A stretch of DNA of 64,000 bases from an uncultured Collinsella sp. (GTDB taxonomy: Bacteria > Actinomycetota > Coriobacteriia > Coriobacteriales > Coriobacteriaceae), in assembly GCA_900541205.1 (NCBI GenBank), contig UQIV01000007.1:1-64000 (forward strand). Direction: 5' to 3'. The stretch's first letter is position 1, and each line of letters begins with the position of its first letter. Below the pieces are notes generated by a model that was not told the DNA's origin, made no database searches, and saw only the letters and a list, made by a program, of their open reading frames with translations. Below, piece after piece: positions 9,021 through 17,664 of the stretch. Made by a program: the position numbers and the translations under genes.

Positions 9021-10157
9021 CTATCGAGTGGCGTAAAAAGAAAGAACAGCGTCAGCAACATGATGCCTATCGGCATCGCTTAGACCATAGTACATAGGCA
9101 ACCTGACAAGCCTATTGCTTTCAGAGGTAGTAAACCTGTCTTCCCCGTCAAAACGACCAAACATCTTTCCTGCAGGCGCATCATGCAAAGGAATGTAATG
9201 GAAAACAGCTTGGACACCATGATCCTTAAGGTAAGAGATAAAATCACCGCGTTCCTTAAGATCTTTACACTTGATGTAAAACATATGCGCGTTATGTTCG
9301 CAGCCTTCAGGAATATAGGGGAGCTCAATCTTGCCGGCATCTGCAAGCGGCTTTAAAGACTCCTGATAGAAATGCCAAGTTGAGAGTCGGTTCTCATTAA
9401 TTTCATCAGCATGCTCCAGCTGCGCCCAAAGATAGGCCGCATTCATGTCAGAAGGCAGGTAGCTCGACCCACGATCAACCCAAGTGTACTTGTCTACTTG
9501 ACCCCTAAAAAAGCGCTGACGATTAGTTCCTTTTTCGCGAATAATTTCAGCACGATCACAGTAACGCGAGTCGTTAATAGAAAGCGCGCCACCTTCGCCC
9601 ATCGAATAGTTCTTAGTTTCATGAAAGCTATAGCAACCAAAATGACCAATAGTGCCGAGAGCCTTACCCTTATAAGAACTCAAAACACCCTGTGCCGCAT
9701 CTTCAACGACCAACAAGTTGTTGCGCGTAGCGATGTCCATGATTCGATCCATATCACATGCAACGCCAGCATAATGCACAGGAACGACAACCTTGGTTTT
9801 ATCAGTTATCGCCCTCTCAATGGCATCGGGATCAATATTCATTGTGTCAGGGCACACGTCAACAAACACCAAAGTGGCGCCGACCATTTGAAATGCCGTA
9901 GCAGTAGAAGAGAAAGTGAAGCTAGGCAGAATCACCTCATCACCAGGATGTAGGTCGCATAAGATTGCTGCAAGCTCAAGCGCGCTCGTGCCGCTAGTCG
10001 TTAGCAGGATCTTATTGGAATTAAAACGGTTCTCGAGCCATTCGCTACATTTTTTGGTAAAAGGACCATCACCACAAATCTTACGATTGACAGCGCAGGC
10101 CTCTCGAACATATTCCATTTCCGTGCCCACATAAGGCGGGAGATTAAAATTGATCAT
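9021..10157 (-). CDS. dTDP-4-amino-4,6-dideoxysugar transaminase (WecE/DegT family)
   Basis: A 378-residue fold-type I PLP enzyme. It contains LLTTSGTSALELAA near the N-terminus, VEDAAQGVLSSYKGKALGTIGH in the middle, and the PLP lysine in CYSFHETKNYSMGEGGALSI, which matches WecE/RffA-type 4-amino-sugar transaminases. These convert a dTDP-4-keto-6-deoxyhexose to a 4-amino sugar with glutamate as donor. I start at MINFNLPPYVG (10157): the ATG overlaps the stop of the upstream transporter gene (ATGA), so translation is coupled. A longer reading with 20 extra residues overlaps that gene further and looks unreal. Last gene of the cassette that begins at 13977. Confidence 0.88.
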   Translation of the reverse strand: MINFNLPPYVGTEMEYVREACAVNRKICGDGPFTKKCSEWLENRFNSNKILLTTSGTSALELAAILCDLHPGDEVILPSFTFSSTATAFQMVGATLVFVDVCPDTMNIDPDAIERAITDKTKVVVPVHYAGVACDMDRIMDIATRNNLLVVEDAAQGVLSSYKGKALGTIGHFGCYSFHETKNYSMGEGGALSINDSRYCDRAEIIREKGTNRQRFFRGQVDKYTWVDRGSSYLPSDMNAAYLWAQLEHADEINENRLSTWHFYQESLKPLADAGKIELPYIPEGCEHNAHMFYIKCKDLKERGDFISYLKDHGVQAVFHYIPLHDAPAGKMFGRFDGEDRFTTSESNRLVRLPMYYGLSDADRHHVADAVLSFYATR

Positions 10158-10504
10158 ATAGTAGCTCCAAATGAATATAGTCCGATACCAAGCAAAATAA
10201 GAAGCAGTGAAATCCACTTCCGCCGAGACATTTTCTCATGAAAAATCGTAATACCGAATATTGTCACATATATGTAGCTGGTGGCTTCCAACAACGGACC
10301 CATGGAAAGGGGAATCCCTTTATAAGCAAAAATCGAAAGAAAGGTCGTACAAACGAAAAGGAAGTAAGCGCAAATCACTAGAGGGTTCAGATACTCTCGA
10401 ACCCTGCTGTCATACGTCTTAAGAGCAGCCTTCTTTAGCATTACTTGAGATATTGCACTAATAAAAACACCGAGGAGAAGGAGCAAGGCATATCGAAAAT
10501 CCAC
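10154..10504 (-). CDS. Small multidrug-resistance-like (EamA/EmrE-type) transporter, subunit 2
   Basis: A 116-residue protein with four membrane segments, the size and layout of SMR/EamA half transporters. It follows a second, different SMR-like gene (10517-10867) by 12 bases. Paired small four-helix proteins of this kind form the heterodimeric ArnE/ArnF flippase for undecaprenyl-phosphate aminoarabinose. Here the pair sits between an amino-sugar transaminase and an ATP-grasp enzyme, so flipping of a lipid-linked amino sugar is a reasonable inference. The ORF alone would also fit a drug or metabolite exporter. Its stop overlaps the next ATG. Confidence 0.75.
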   Translation of the reverse strand: MDFRYALLLLLGVFISAISQVMLKKAALKTYDSRVREYLNPLVICAYFLFVCTTFLSIFAYKGIPLSMGPLLEATSYIYVTIFGITIFHEKMSRRKWISLLLILLGIGLYSFGATI

Positions 10505-10516
10505 AGCACTTCCCTC

Positions 10517-10867
10517 CTAAGCAGCATCGGAATCTGAAGAGGCAAACAAAGCCACGCCAATTAATACAATAATGCCTCCGGCAACCTGAAGAAAGCCAAG
10601 CTGCTCCTTAAAGACAATTACACCCCATACCATGCCCCATACAACTGTAACGGCGCGATTGGCATAGGCTGTCGTTAATGGCAGTCGTTTAATAATTTGT
10701 TGCCAGCAAATAGCATAAATGCCAAGCAGCATGATAATTCCGGCATAGCAGACACAAAAACCGAAAGATAGAAAAGGATAGCCTGCCGCAAACTTACTTA
10801 AGATACCGCTACAGGAATACAAAACCAATAGCAGATGAAGCGCTAAGAAAACGCGTCCATTTTTCAA
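10517..10867 (-). CDS. Small multidrug-resistance-like (EamA/EmrE-type) transporter, subunit 1
   Basis: A 116-residue protein with four membrane segments: an N-terminal hydrophobic helix, PFLSFGFCVCYAGIIMLLGIYA, ANRAVTVVWGMVWGVIVFKE and LQVAGGIIVLIGVALFAS. The glutamate in VFKEQLGF is at the helix 3-4 boundary, a place where SMR relatives have FxE. It lies three bases downstream of the ATP-grasp gene and is followed closely by its partner. The two copies are different in sequence, as in heterodimeric ArnE/ArnF pairs. Probably an integral membrane flippase subunit for a lipid-linked sugar. Confidence 0.75.
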   Translation of the reverse strand: MKNGRVFLALHLLLVLYSCSGILSKFAAGYPFLSFGFCVCYAGIIMLLGIYAICWQQIIKRLPLTTAYANRAVTVVWGMVWGVIVFKEQLGFLQVAGGIIVLIGVALFASSDSDAA

Positions 10868-10870
10868 TTT

Positions 10871-12019
10871 CTATACGCCTCGCTTCGGCAAGTACTTTTC
10901 CAAATTATCAATCGAATCTGAAGTCAGGATATAGAAGCCGTATCTGCTGCCGCTATCGACAATTTCATGCTCCATGTCATTGTCCACAGAACTTCGCTCG
11001 ACCCTCACATGCCTATCGCATTCTGCTTGTCGAAGCATCGCTAAGTCTTCGCCATCAAAAATAAATCGAATCATGGCGCATTCAGGATGCTCAGAGACAC
11101 TCAGGTCGGGCTCACGCCCAGTAGCAACAGAAATTACTGCACCCAAGAAATCAACTCCCGTTGAGAGCTCCACGAGATCGCTGCCGATACAGTCGCCACC
11201 CATGCGGCTACCAATTTCGACAATACGAATATCCTCATTCTCATTAACCAAAATCTCTGAATGAGAAGCGCCAAATTCAACTCCCAAAGAATCTAGGGCG
11301 TGAGAAACAACTTCAATGATTTTGGAACGTAAAGAATCTGAAACGGGTGCAGGCTGTAAGTGACCAGTTTCTATGAAATGCGGAGCTCCAGTTGTGTATT
11401 TCCTCGTCAGTGCAAGAAAGTGATGCTCGCCTTTCCAAGAAACAAATTCAACACTAAATTCAATGCCAGCAAAAAACTCTTCAACGACACATGCCTTAGA
11501 AAAGGAAACATTGATTGCAGCGCGGACGGCATCCTCAAGTCCTTCTGAAGACTGAAGCTTAGTGATGCAACGACTACCAGACCTGTCAACAGGCTTTACG
11601 ATTATTGGATAAGTGAGATCTAAACCATCAATATCTGTAAGGTCGGTCACCTGGCAGCTTTTAGGAGAAGGGTCTCCATTTTTGAAAAAGGCTTCACGCA
11701 TTAAGTGCTTATTTGTGGATACGTCGATGCAGTCAACTGAATTGGCACACAGACCGAGTTTGTCGGCAACCTTAGAAACAGTAATGTTGCCGAGATCCGT
11801 ACCGATAGAACAAATACCGTCAATACCGATAGAGCTACACTTCTCAGCAATTTGATCGATTTCGGTAATACTAATAGGATAGAAATAGTCAGCAGTGCGC
11901 TCGCCAATATCGCCGCATTCCCATGCGAAGACATGCGTTTCGAAGCCAAGTTGTTTGGCCTTAAGAATCAATGGATTTTGAAAATCAGACGCACCGATAA
12001 TAGCGAGCTTTTTCGACAT
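10871..12019 (-). CDS. ATP-grasp carboxylate-amine ligase-like protein
   Basis: A 382-residue protein with a Rossmann-like N-terminus (KLAIIGASDFQNPLI), an ATP-grasp core with YPIIVKPVDRSGSRCITKL and a VVEEFFAGIEFSVEF loop, and the metal-binding RIVEIGSRMGGDCIGSDLVE segment. This family joins a carboxylate to an amine with ATP. In this setting the obvious amine is the 4-amino sugar made by the transaminase, or a free amino acid, but that is inference. I start at MSKKLAII (12019) because GGAG lies 8 bases upstream; the three-codon overlap with the epimerase in a longer reading is unneeded. It is packed between the epimerase and the SMR pair. Confidence 0.82.
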   Translation of the reverse strand: MSKKLAIIGASDFQNPLILKAKQLGFETHVFAWECGDIGERTADYFYPISITEIDQIAEKCSSIGIDGICSIGTDLGNITVSKVADKLGLCANSVDCIDVSTNKHLMREAFFKNGDPSPKSCQVTDLTDIDGLDLTYPIIVKPVDRSGSRCITKLQSSEGLEDAVRAAINVSFSKACVVEEFFAGIEFSVEFVSWKGEHHFLALTRKYTTGAPHFIETGHLQPAPVSDSLRSKIIEVVSHALDSLGVEFGASHSEILVNENEDIRIVEIGSRMGGDCIGSDLVELSTGVDFLGAVISVATGREPDLSVSEHPECAMIRFIFDGEDLAMLRQAECDRHVRVERSSVDNDMEHEIVDSGSRYGFYILTSDSIDNLEKYLPKRGV

Positions 12020-12021
12020 CT

Positions 12022-13044
12022 TTACTTCTCCCAATTGGCCGAAGAGTTCTTTTCGAAATCATTCCAGCGGCCGCTTTCCATCTCAGCCTTATAATCGAGC
12101 ATCATCGAATAATAGTCTCTATAAGCTGGAACAAAGCCGAAATCACGCTCAGCCTTACTCATATCGAACAAAAATGAAGGGGTGTTGTTCTTGAGCTCCG
12201 GCCTGTAAACGATTTTCGATTTAGAGCTGTCGCCAAATACCTCGATAACTGCACGAGCCTGATCTTCAAGCTCCAAAGGAACCCCGCTTGTCATGTTATA
12301 AAGCCCATGCGTTGAATTGCTTTCCAAAGCCATTCGATATGCCCGAGCAACATCCTTCACATAGATAATGTCTCTTGAGATATGAGGGTCTCCCCATATC
12401 TCAAGGTTCTGTCCGGACGCGGCCTTTTCGATCCAGACTTGGATAGCAGACTTGTACGGCTTACCATCAACTAAGATTGTGCCATGAGGTCCAACGCCGT
12501 AAACCGGAGGAAAACGGAACACTGCCCCCTGAAGACCATGTTGCTGCGAATAATACTCAATCAAATCGTTGGCAGCATTCTTCGTGATGGTATAGACAGC
12601 GTGGTCACCAGTAAAGGAGAAATTCCTGGGCTCATCCTCAGTAATGGCATAGTCCTTTCTCCATGCCCCAGAGACATCACCATAGGTAGTGGCGGAAATT
12701 ATCTTCTTGATACCATTCGTCCTGCAATACTCGAGCACGTTCACTGTGCCCATAGTGTTCACTCTAACGTAATCGATAGCATTCTCTTCGTTAACCAAAT
12801 CAGCAGTTGCATTGGCAGGAAGCAAACCAGCTAGAAGAATAACGCCCTCGACGTTATCAGCAGGGAGTTTTGAAAAATCTTCAGGCTTAGTAATATCGAG
12901 ACTAATAAACTCGGCACCCATGTCTTCAAGGAAAGGACGAAGTCGCTCATTCCTACCGGTAGCAATAACTTGTTTGCCTGATTTGACAAGCTCGTCAACG
13001 GTATACATACCGATAAAACTGGTTGCTCCAATAACAATTACCAT
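12022..13044 (-). CDS. NAD-dependent epimerase/dehydratase
   Basis: A 340-residue extended short-chain dehydrogenase. The nucleotide-binding GATSFIG motif begins near residue 5, and the catalytic YTITK (Tyr-x-x-x-Lys) lies near 155, with SATTYGDVSG supplying the upstream Ser/Thr. Later it has GLYNMTSGVPLELED, typical of sugar-nucleotide epimerases and dehydratases. It probably makes or interconverts a nucleotide sugar such as a 4-keto sugar for the transaminase. It sits directly after a polyprenyl-phosphate glycosyltransferase gene and before the ATP-grasp gene, all on the same strand with gaps of only a few bases. Confidence 0.9.
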   Translation of the reverse strand: MVIVIGATSFIGMYTVDELVKSGKQVIATGRNERLRPFLEDMGAEFISLDITKPEDFSKLPADNVEGVILLAGLLPANATADLVNEENAIDYVRVNTMGTVNVLEYCRTNGIKKIISATTYGDVSGAWRKDYAITEDEPRNFSFTGDHAVYTITKNAANDLIEYYSQQHGLQGAVFRFPPVYGVGPHGTILVDGKPYKSAIQVWIEKAASGQNLEIWGDPHISRDIIYVKDVARAYRMALESNSTHGLYNMTSGVPLELEDQARAVIEVFGDSSKSKIVYRPELKNNTPSFLFDMSKAERDFGFVPAYRDYYSMMLDYKAEMESGRWNDFEKNSSANWEK

Positions 13045-13047
13045 AGC

Positions 13048-13977
13048 TTACTCATCCTTTCCATTGCACTCTTTTTCAATCACATACAAAGGTCTATTTT
13101 TAACCTCAGTAAAAATATTGCCGACGTACAGTCCAACGATTCCAATTGCAGACAAAATGAGCCCACCCATAAAAAAGATGGAACAAAGAAGGCTAGTCCA
13201 TCCAACTTGAATTCCCGGAACACAGATTTTCTGAACTATCGCTGCAATTAGAACGAGCAAGGCAACGAAGGACATTGCAAAGCCAACGTTAACCGCAAAT
13301 TTCAAAGGCTTATTAGACTGGGCGGTAATAAGCTCAAACGCCATATTAAGCTTTTTCCTAAAACTATAGGAAGACTCACCTGCAAAGCGTTCATCGCCAA
13401 CTATCTCTATCGCAGTTTGTCTAAACCCAAGCCACTTAATAAACATCGTGTATCCACGGTTATGTTCACGCATTGAACAATACTGAGAAATTACCGCGCG
13501 ACGAGCAATACTGAAGTTGCAAAGTGAAGGATCATAACTACCGTCAGTAAAATACTCATACACTTTATAAAAAGCTCGAGACAACGCCATAGTCAAAGCG
13601 CTATCTTTTCGCTCTACCCTTTTTGCAAAGACGACATCGAAGCCCTCCAGAGCTTTATTATAGAGCTGGGGAATAGCCTCAGGCCTATCCTGAAGGTCGC
13701 AATCCATTACGACAACCCAATCACCATGGCAACAGTCAAGACCCGCAGTGATTGCACGAATTTGGCCAAAATTACGAGCAAGCTTGATTCCATACACACG
13801 TTCATCAGCGTCGCATATCGACTGCACAACAGACCACGAATCATATGGATCGTGGTCGTCAACAAGAACGAGCTCAAAAGACGCCTCCATCTTTTCAAAA
13901 ACATCAACGATTCGCTTATGCAGTTCGGGCAGCGCCTCTTTACAACCATAAACTGGAATTACAACAGAGAAATCCAT
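13048..13977 (-). CDS. GT2 polyprenyl-phosphate glycosyltransferase (DPM1/ArnC/GtrB-like)
   Basis: A 309-residue GT2 enzyme. The N-terminus FSVVIPVYGCKEALPELHKRI and the acidic VVVMDCDLQDRPEAIPQL motif are those of the ArnC/GtrB type, which transfer a sugar from a nucleotide donor to undecaprenyl phosphate at the inner face of the membrane. Two C-terminal membrane helices (around residues 222-245 and 258-285) anchor it, as in this family. It is the first gene of a tightly packed reverse-strand run ending at 9021. Its product, a lipid-linked sugar, would suit the SMR pair as flippase. Confidence 0.9.
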   Translation of the reverse strand: MDFSVVIPVYGCKEALPELHKRIVDVFEKMEASFELVLVDDHDPYDSWSVVQSICDADERVYGIKLARNFGQIRAITAGLDCCHGDWVVVMDCDLQDRPEAIPQLYNKALEGFDVVFAKRVERKDSALTMALSRAFYKVYEYFTDGSYDPSLCNFSIARRAVISQYCSMREHNRGYTMFIKWLGFRQTAIEIVGDERFAGESSYSFRKKLNMAFELITAQSNKPLKFAVNVGFAMSFVALLVLIAAIVQKICVPGIQVGWTSLLCSIFFMGGLILSAIGIVGLYVGNIFTEVKNRPLYVIEKECNGKDE

Positions 13978-14075
13978 AACTAGCCTTAGATTGAGTTTAA
14001 TAACCTACTCATGATGCATTCGATTAAGCGAACCGTCAAATCATAGTGAAGGCAATCATCAAACGAACGCCGGGC

Positions 14076-16364
14076 CTATTTGATGAGCACACACTGCTGA
14101 CGAACCTCACTTTTATTAGCGTTATTAAAACAAGGGCCAATCAGGTTGCCAGGCAAAATTTGGTGCCACATCTTATTGTCATGGGAGTTATCTCCCCAGA
14201 AAAATCCAATATGGCAATCGATAGAACCATCTGTTTTAAAGAAAATTACATCGCCCTTCTTAGCCAATCCGCTATTCAACATATCGGCAACTGTGTTGAA
14301 GTGATAAACCTTACAGCCAGAGTCAATTGCATAACCATACCAGCGCCACGCATTGATATAGCCGCCGCCGCCGGGCCCCGCACCCCACGGAGTATGGTTG
14401 TTGTTGGCTGCGACTGCATCAACGTTTACGCCAAGAGATCTAAATACATGGGCAACAAAACCAGTGCAGTTCATACCGGTGTAGCCCCCGGGCCCTGGAG
14501 CGCCGTTAGGGTACAAGCAAGTCTGATATGAAAAGCCACTTGAATATCGAGTACCAAGATAATAGCCATTGTATTGATGGCTCGTCAGCCAATTAACAAC
14601 GGTTAGGCGCGGAATGCCAAATACAGTGTCATTCGTGCCCGTCGGCTTTACACTAACCAGGTCGTCTTCATCAAAAGGCGACCATACGCCATCGAGATAA
14701 GCCTGAACGACAAACTGATAGGTCTGTCCACCGTTTAGTCCTTCAACTCTATACGAATTGCCAGTGCAGTTGTATGTATAAGTTTTATAGCCACTATTCG
14801 TCTTTACCGCGATAGCATAACGCGTGGCGCCCGACACCTTACTCCAAGATAGATTTGCACAAAGATCCCCAGCTTTACCAGTTACACGAGGAGTAATTAC
14901 ACCATGTGGAACTGCGTCCACAAGCAGCGCATCACCGTAAGCAGACCAGGCTCCATCTACGTAAGATTGCACAAGAAACCTGTGATTGCGTCCATTCGTA
15001 AGGTCGGAAACCGTATAGCTAGTGCTCAAACAATTAGTCGTGAACGTTACATATGAGCCATTCTTATACTCTGCAATCGCGTATCGCGTTGCATTGGGAA
15101 CAAAGTCCCAAGTAAGCTGTATTTTTCCATCGCCAGGACAAGTGGCCTTAACATTTTGAGGGGAACGAACGTCCTCAAGAACGGCTTCACATAAATACGC
15201 GTCCGAGGAAGAGCTCCACCCTCCATTTACAAATGCTTGTACAAGGAAACGGTAAGTATTACCGGGATTCAAGCCGGAAACCAGATACGAGGACTCTTTG
15301 ACATCAAGAGAATACGTCTTGTAGCTATTTCCAGTCTTAAGAGCAACCGCGTACCTCTCTGCTCCAGGAATCTGATTCCACGAAAGAACACAGGAGGTCG
15401 CCGTGGCTTTCTCTAGATGAGGCTTCGGAGCATTAGGATCTTCGGGAATAGCGGTAACAAGCTCCTTGCTCCCAAAAGGAGACCAGCGACCATCAATATT
15501 AGCCTGAACAATAAATGAATACTTCTGGCCATTGGTAAGTCCATTAATGGTGAATTCGGTATTAAGACAGTCATAGGTGACAGTCTTATATCCTTTATTT
15601 GTTTTATATGCAATCGCATATCGTAATGCACCGGCAACTGGATTCCACTTAAGGTCCACCGTCCCATCGCCAACAGCAGAAACGCTAACCTTAGGAGAAA
15701 CAAGGGAGTACGGCATGCAGGTGATGTAGTCAGTATCCTCAAGAGCGGTCAAACGATCGTAAATCTTCGCCCTAACATAGAACGTATATTCTTCACCGTT
15801 TTTCAAACCTTTGATTTCAACGCTAGTTTGATGGGATTTCAATCTATACGACTTGCCGTTCGAACACGAAACCACATATTGATTCGCGCCGGGCACGCGG
15901 CCCCACGACAGCTCGACGCTGCCGTCGCCGGCGGTCGCCGCGGGCGCGGGCTTGACGGTCCCCTCCGGCCTGCAGCGCACGAGGCTCGCCGGGCCGAAGG
16001 AGGACCAGCGGCCGTTCACGTAGGCCTGGACGAGGAAGTCGTGGTCGTAGCCGTTGGGCAGGTCCGTGACGGTGTAGGACGTCCCGGCGAGGGACTTGGT
16101 GAAGGTGGCGTAGGTGCCGTTGGAGAAGGCCTCCGCAACGGCGTAGCGCTCGGCCCCCTCGACGGGCTCCCAGGTCAGGGTCACCTCGCCGTCCCCGGTC
16201 GCCTCCGCCCTGGGGGCGGGCGCCGACGGGTCGGAGGATGCAGCATAAGAAACAGATTCAGCATGCCTCACTATTCCTGATGTCGAGTTTTCAGCAATCG
16301 CCGGAGTACATACAAGAAAGAAAATGGCAACGGCAAGAGATAGCAGACATGAAATACGCTTCAT
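14076..16364 (-). CDS. Secreted FN3-repeat protein with a C-terminal NlpC/P60- or CHAP-like domain
   Basis: A 762-residue secreted protein. Residues 1-24 form a signal peptide. Six FN3-like repeats of about 85-90 residues follow (about 50-580), each with a ..WxxVPGAxRYAIA..Y.TY..... core. The last ~180 residues contain TGMNCTGFVAHVFRSLG (catalytic Cys), DCHIGFFWG (His) and KKGDVIFF, the shape of a peptidoglycan endopeptidase or amidase. It should hydrolyse peptide stems outside the cell. Repeat 1 and part of repeat 2 (about 15885-16240) are GC-rich while the rest is AT-rich, and they match the GC-rich block of the amidase at 7000-7525. It stands alone, not packed with the adjacent cassette. 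Confidence 0.85.
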   Translation of the reverse strand: MKRISCLLSLAVAIFFLVCTPAIAENSTSGIVRHAESVSYAASSDPSAPAPRAEATGDGEVTLTWEPVEGAERYAVAEAFSNGTYATFTKSLAGTSYTVTDLPNGYDHDFLVQAYVNGRWSSFGPASLVRCRPEGTVKPAPAATAGDGSVELSWGRVPGANQYVVSCSNGKSYRLKSHQTSVEIKGLKNGEEYTFYVRAKIYDRLTALEDTDYITCMPYSLVSPKVSVSAVGDGTVDLKWNPVAGALRYAIAYKTNKGYKTVTYDCLNTEFTINGLTNGQKYSFIVQANIDGRWSPFGSKELVTAIPEDPNAPKPHLEKATATSCVLSWNQIPGAERYAVALKTGNSYKTYSLDVKESSYLVSGLNPGNTYRFLVQAFVNGGWSSSSDAYLCEAVLEDVRSPQNVKATCPGDGKIQLTWDFVPNATRYAIAEYKNGSYVTFTTNCLSTSYTVSDLTNGRNHRFLVQSYVDGAWSAYGDALLVDAVPHGVITPRVTGKAGDLCANLSWSKVSGATRYAIAVKTNSGYKTYTYNCTGNSYRVEGLNGGQTYQFVVQAYLDGVWSPFDEDDLVSVKPTGTNDTVFGIPRLTVVNWLTSHQYNGYYLGTRYSSGFSYQTCLYPNGAPGPGGYTGMNCTGFVAHVFRSLGVNVDAVAANNNHTPWGAGPGGGGYINAWRWYGYAIDSGCKVYHFNTVADMLNSGLAKKGDVIFFKTDGSIDCHIGFFWGDNSHDNKMWHQILPGNLIGPCFNNANKSEVRQQCVLIK
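15885..16240 (-). repeat. GC-rich FN3 repeat block (repeat 1 and start of repeat 2)
   Basis: A patch of markedly higher GC than the rest of the gene, ending partway through repeat 2. It aligns at the nucleotide level with the amidase block at 7000-7525, for example over the stretch that encodes the EATGDGEVT and AGDGSVELSWG segments. Confidence 0.75.
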
Positions 16365-16843
16365 ATACGACCCTCCATGAATAACAGTCCAATTAGATGG
16401 TATCGGAAATACGAGATTCGATATGTATTATTTCGGACCAATGGATGTTTTTTGTCACAGACGGTTTCAGGCATTGTTAAATCGAAATAACGCCAATACT
16501 CCAAGCCAATAACTCGATTATGTCGTAAATTCACTTTTGCGGCTATGGCATAAGCACCAGATGCAATGTCTATTGGGGTTTAAAACTCAATCAGAAACGA
16601 CAGGCTTACAAGACGACAGACGTGACAGCTCCGATCTACAAGGCGAGCCAACAGACCGAATCGGGAAATGACTGGTGGCAGCGCAAATCCATGTATGAAG
16701 AAAAAGCCCCACTTCAGACTCATAGCAGATTGATCACCCACATCAGCTTAATTCCGCTTTCTAACAGTTTAGATAACAGATGCTAATTCGGGAACCGGAA
16801 GATCCCCGAATGCCATGCTCTTCCCAGCAAAACAGAGAATTAA
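16365..16843. other. AT-rich intergenic stretch with a possible coding remnant
   Basis: No intact gene. On the plus strand, about 16580-16760 reads without stops in one frame (YKTTDVTAPIYKASQQ and onward), which could be a decayed gene fragment, but I recognise no family. The start region of the FN3/peptidase gene (from 16364 leftward) must contain its promoter, which I cannot pin down. Confidence 0.4.
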
Positions 16844-16929
16844 CCCGAACGCCCACCCGGATCTTTGTTTGGCGACAATCCCTCCGGGTGGGCGTTCGGG
16901 CGGACGGGACAAATCCATATGGGAAGAGC
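16817..16929. repeat. Long imperfect palindrome at the edge of the transposase remnant
   Basis: An 18-base perfect inverted repeat (16844-16861 and 16883-16900; 21-base loop) is nested inside an outer 9-base pair of arms (16817-16825 and 16921-16929, gctcttccc/gggaagagc). The right arm ends just at the transposase ATG (16919). It could fold as a hairpin in the leader that controls translation, or be an inverted copy of the element end. Confidence 0.8.
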
Positions 16930-17491
16930 GAACCCCTTCAGGGCACTCGTTGCGGGCCTGACCGCCGACGAGTTCCTGCTGCTCAGAGAGGCCGTCGACA
17001 AAACGCGCCGTCGCGAGGAGGTCGGCGTGGGCACGCTCGCCGAGGCCGCCGCAGCCTACCGGCCGGACCCGGGGTGCCCGGAGTGCGGCTCCGGGGGCGT
17101 CTGGAGGAACGGATCGACCGCGGCCGGGGTTTCGAGGTGGCGCTGCCACTGCTGCGGCAGAAGGTTCGCCTCCCCCACCGGCACCGTCCTCGAACACTGC
17201 CGAAAGCCGCTCCCCGTCTGGATCTCCTTCATCAGGCTCATGTGCCGCAACGTTCCCGTCGATTGTGCGGCCGGGCTGTGCGGCGTCCCCCACAAGACCG
17301 CCTTCGATTGGCGGCACCGTGTGCTCGCCACGATATCCGGCCACCTCGACCGGTACGTCTACCTCTTCAGGGTCAACCAGGCACGACGAATGAGATTCGG
17401 CTGCAAGGGTGGTGCGCCATATCCTGATGGCCGACGTGACCGACGCGACCTGCCGCAGCTTGGGGTAGGTGCGGCATCACCCATTATCTAA
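16919..17491 (+). pseudogene. Truncated IS1595-like transposase
   Basis: From the ATG at 16919 the frame reads a zinc-ribbon (CPECGSGGVWRNG...RWRCHCCGRRF) and the RFASPTGTVLEHCRKPL/W segment typical of IS1595-type transposases, then an HKTAFDWRHRVLA motif. A DDE-type catalytic domain should follow, but after about residue 145 the frame passes into an unrelated tail (VNQARRMRFGCKGGA...) and stops; a second partial frame with MADVTDATCRSLG lies nearby. The high GC contrasts with the AT-rich surroundings. It looks like an old insertion whose right half was lost or recombined, so it should be inactive. Confidence 0.78.
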
Positions 17492-17664
17492 ATCTTTAAT
17501 GGAATAATTGCATCGATCTGAAGGCGCAGTCGCAATTCCCTGAAGCATGCTGACGAGCACGCAGATTATCAACATATACGAACTGGTCTTAGATTCATTT
17601 TACCGTAAGCAAAAAACGAAAGCTAATATCTAAACACTTCAACGACTTCAGAAACAGCATCCAG

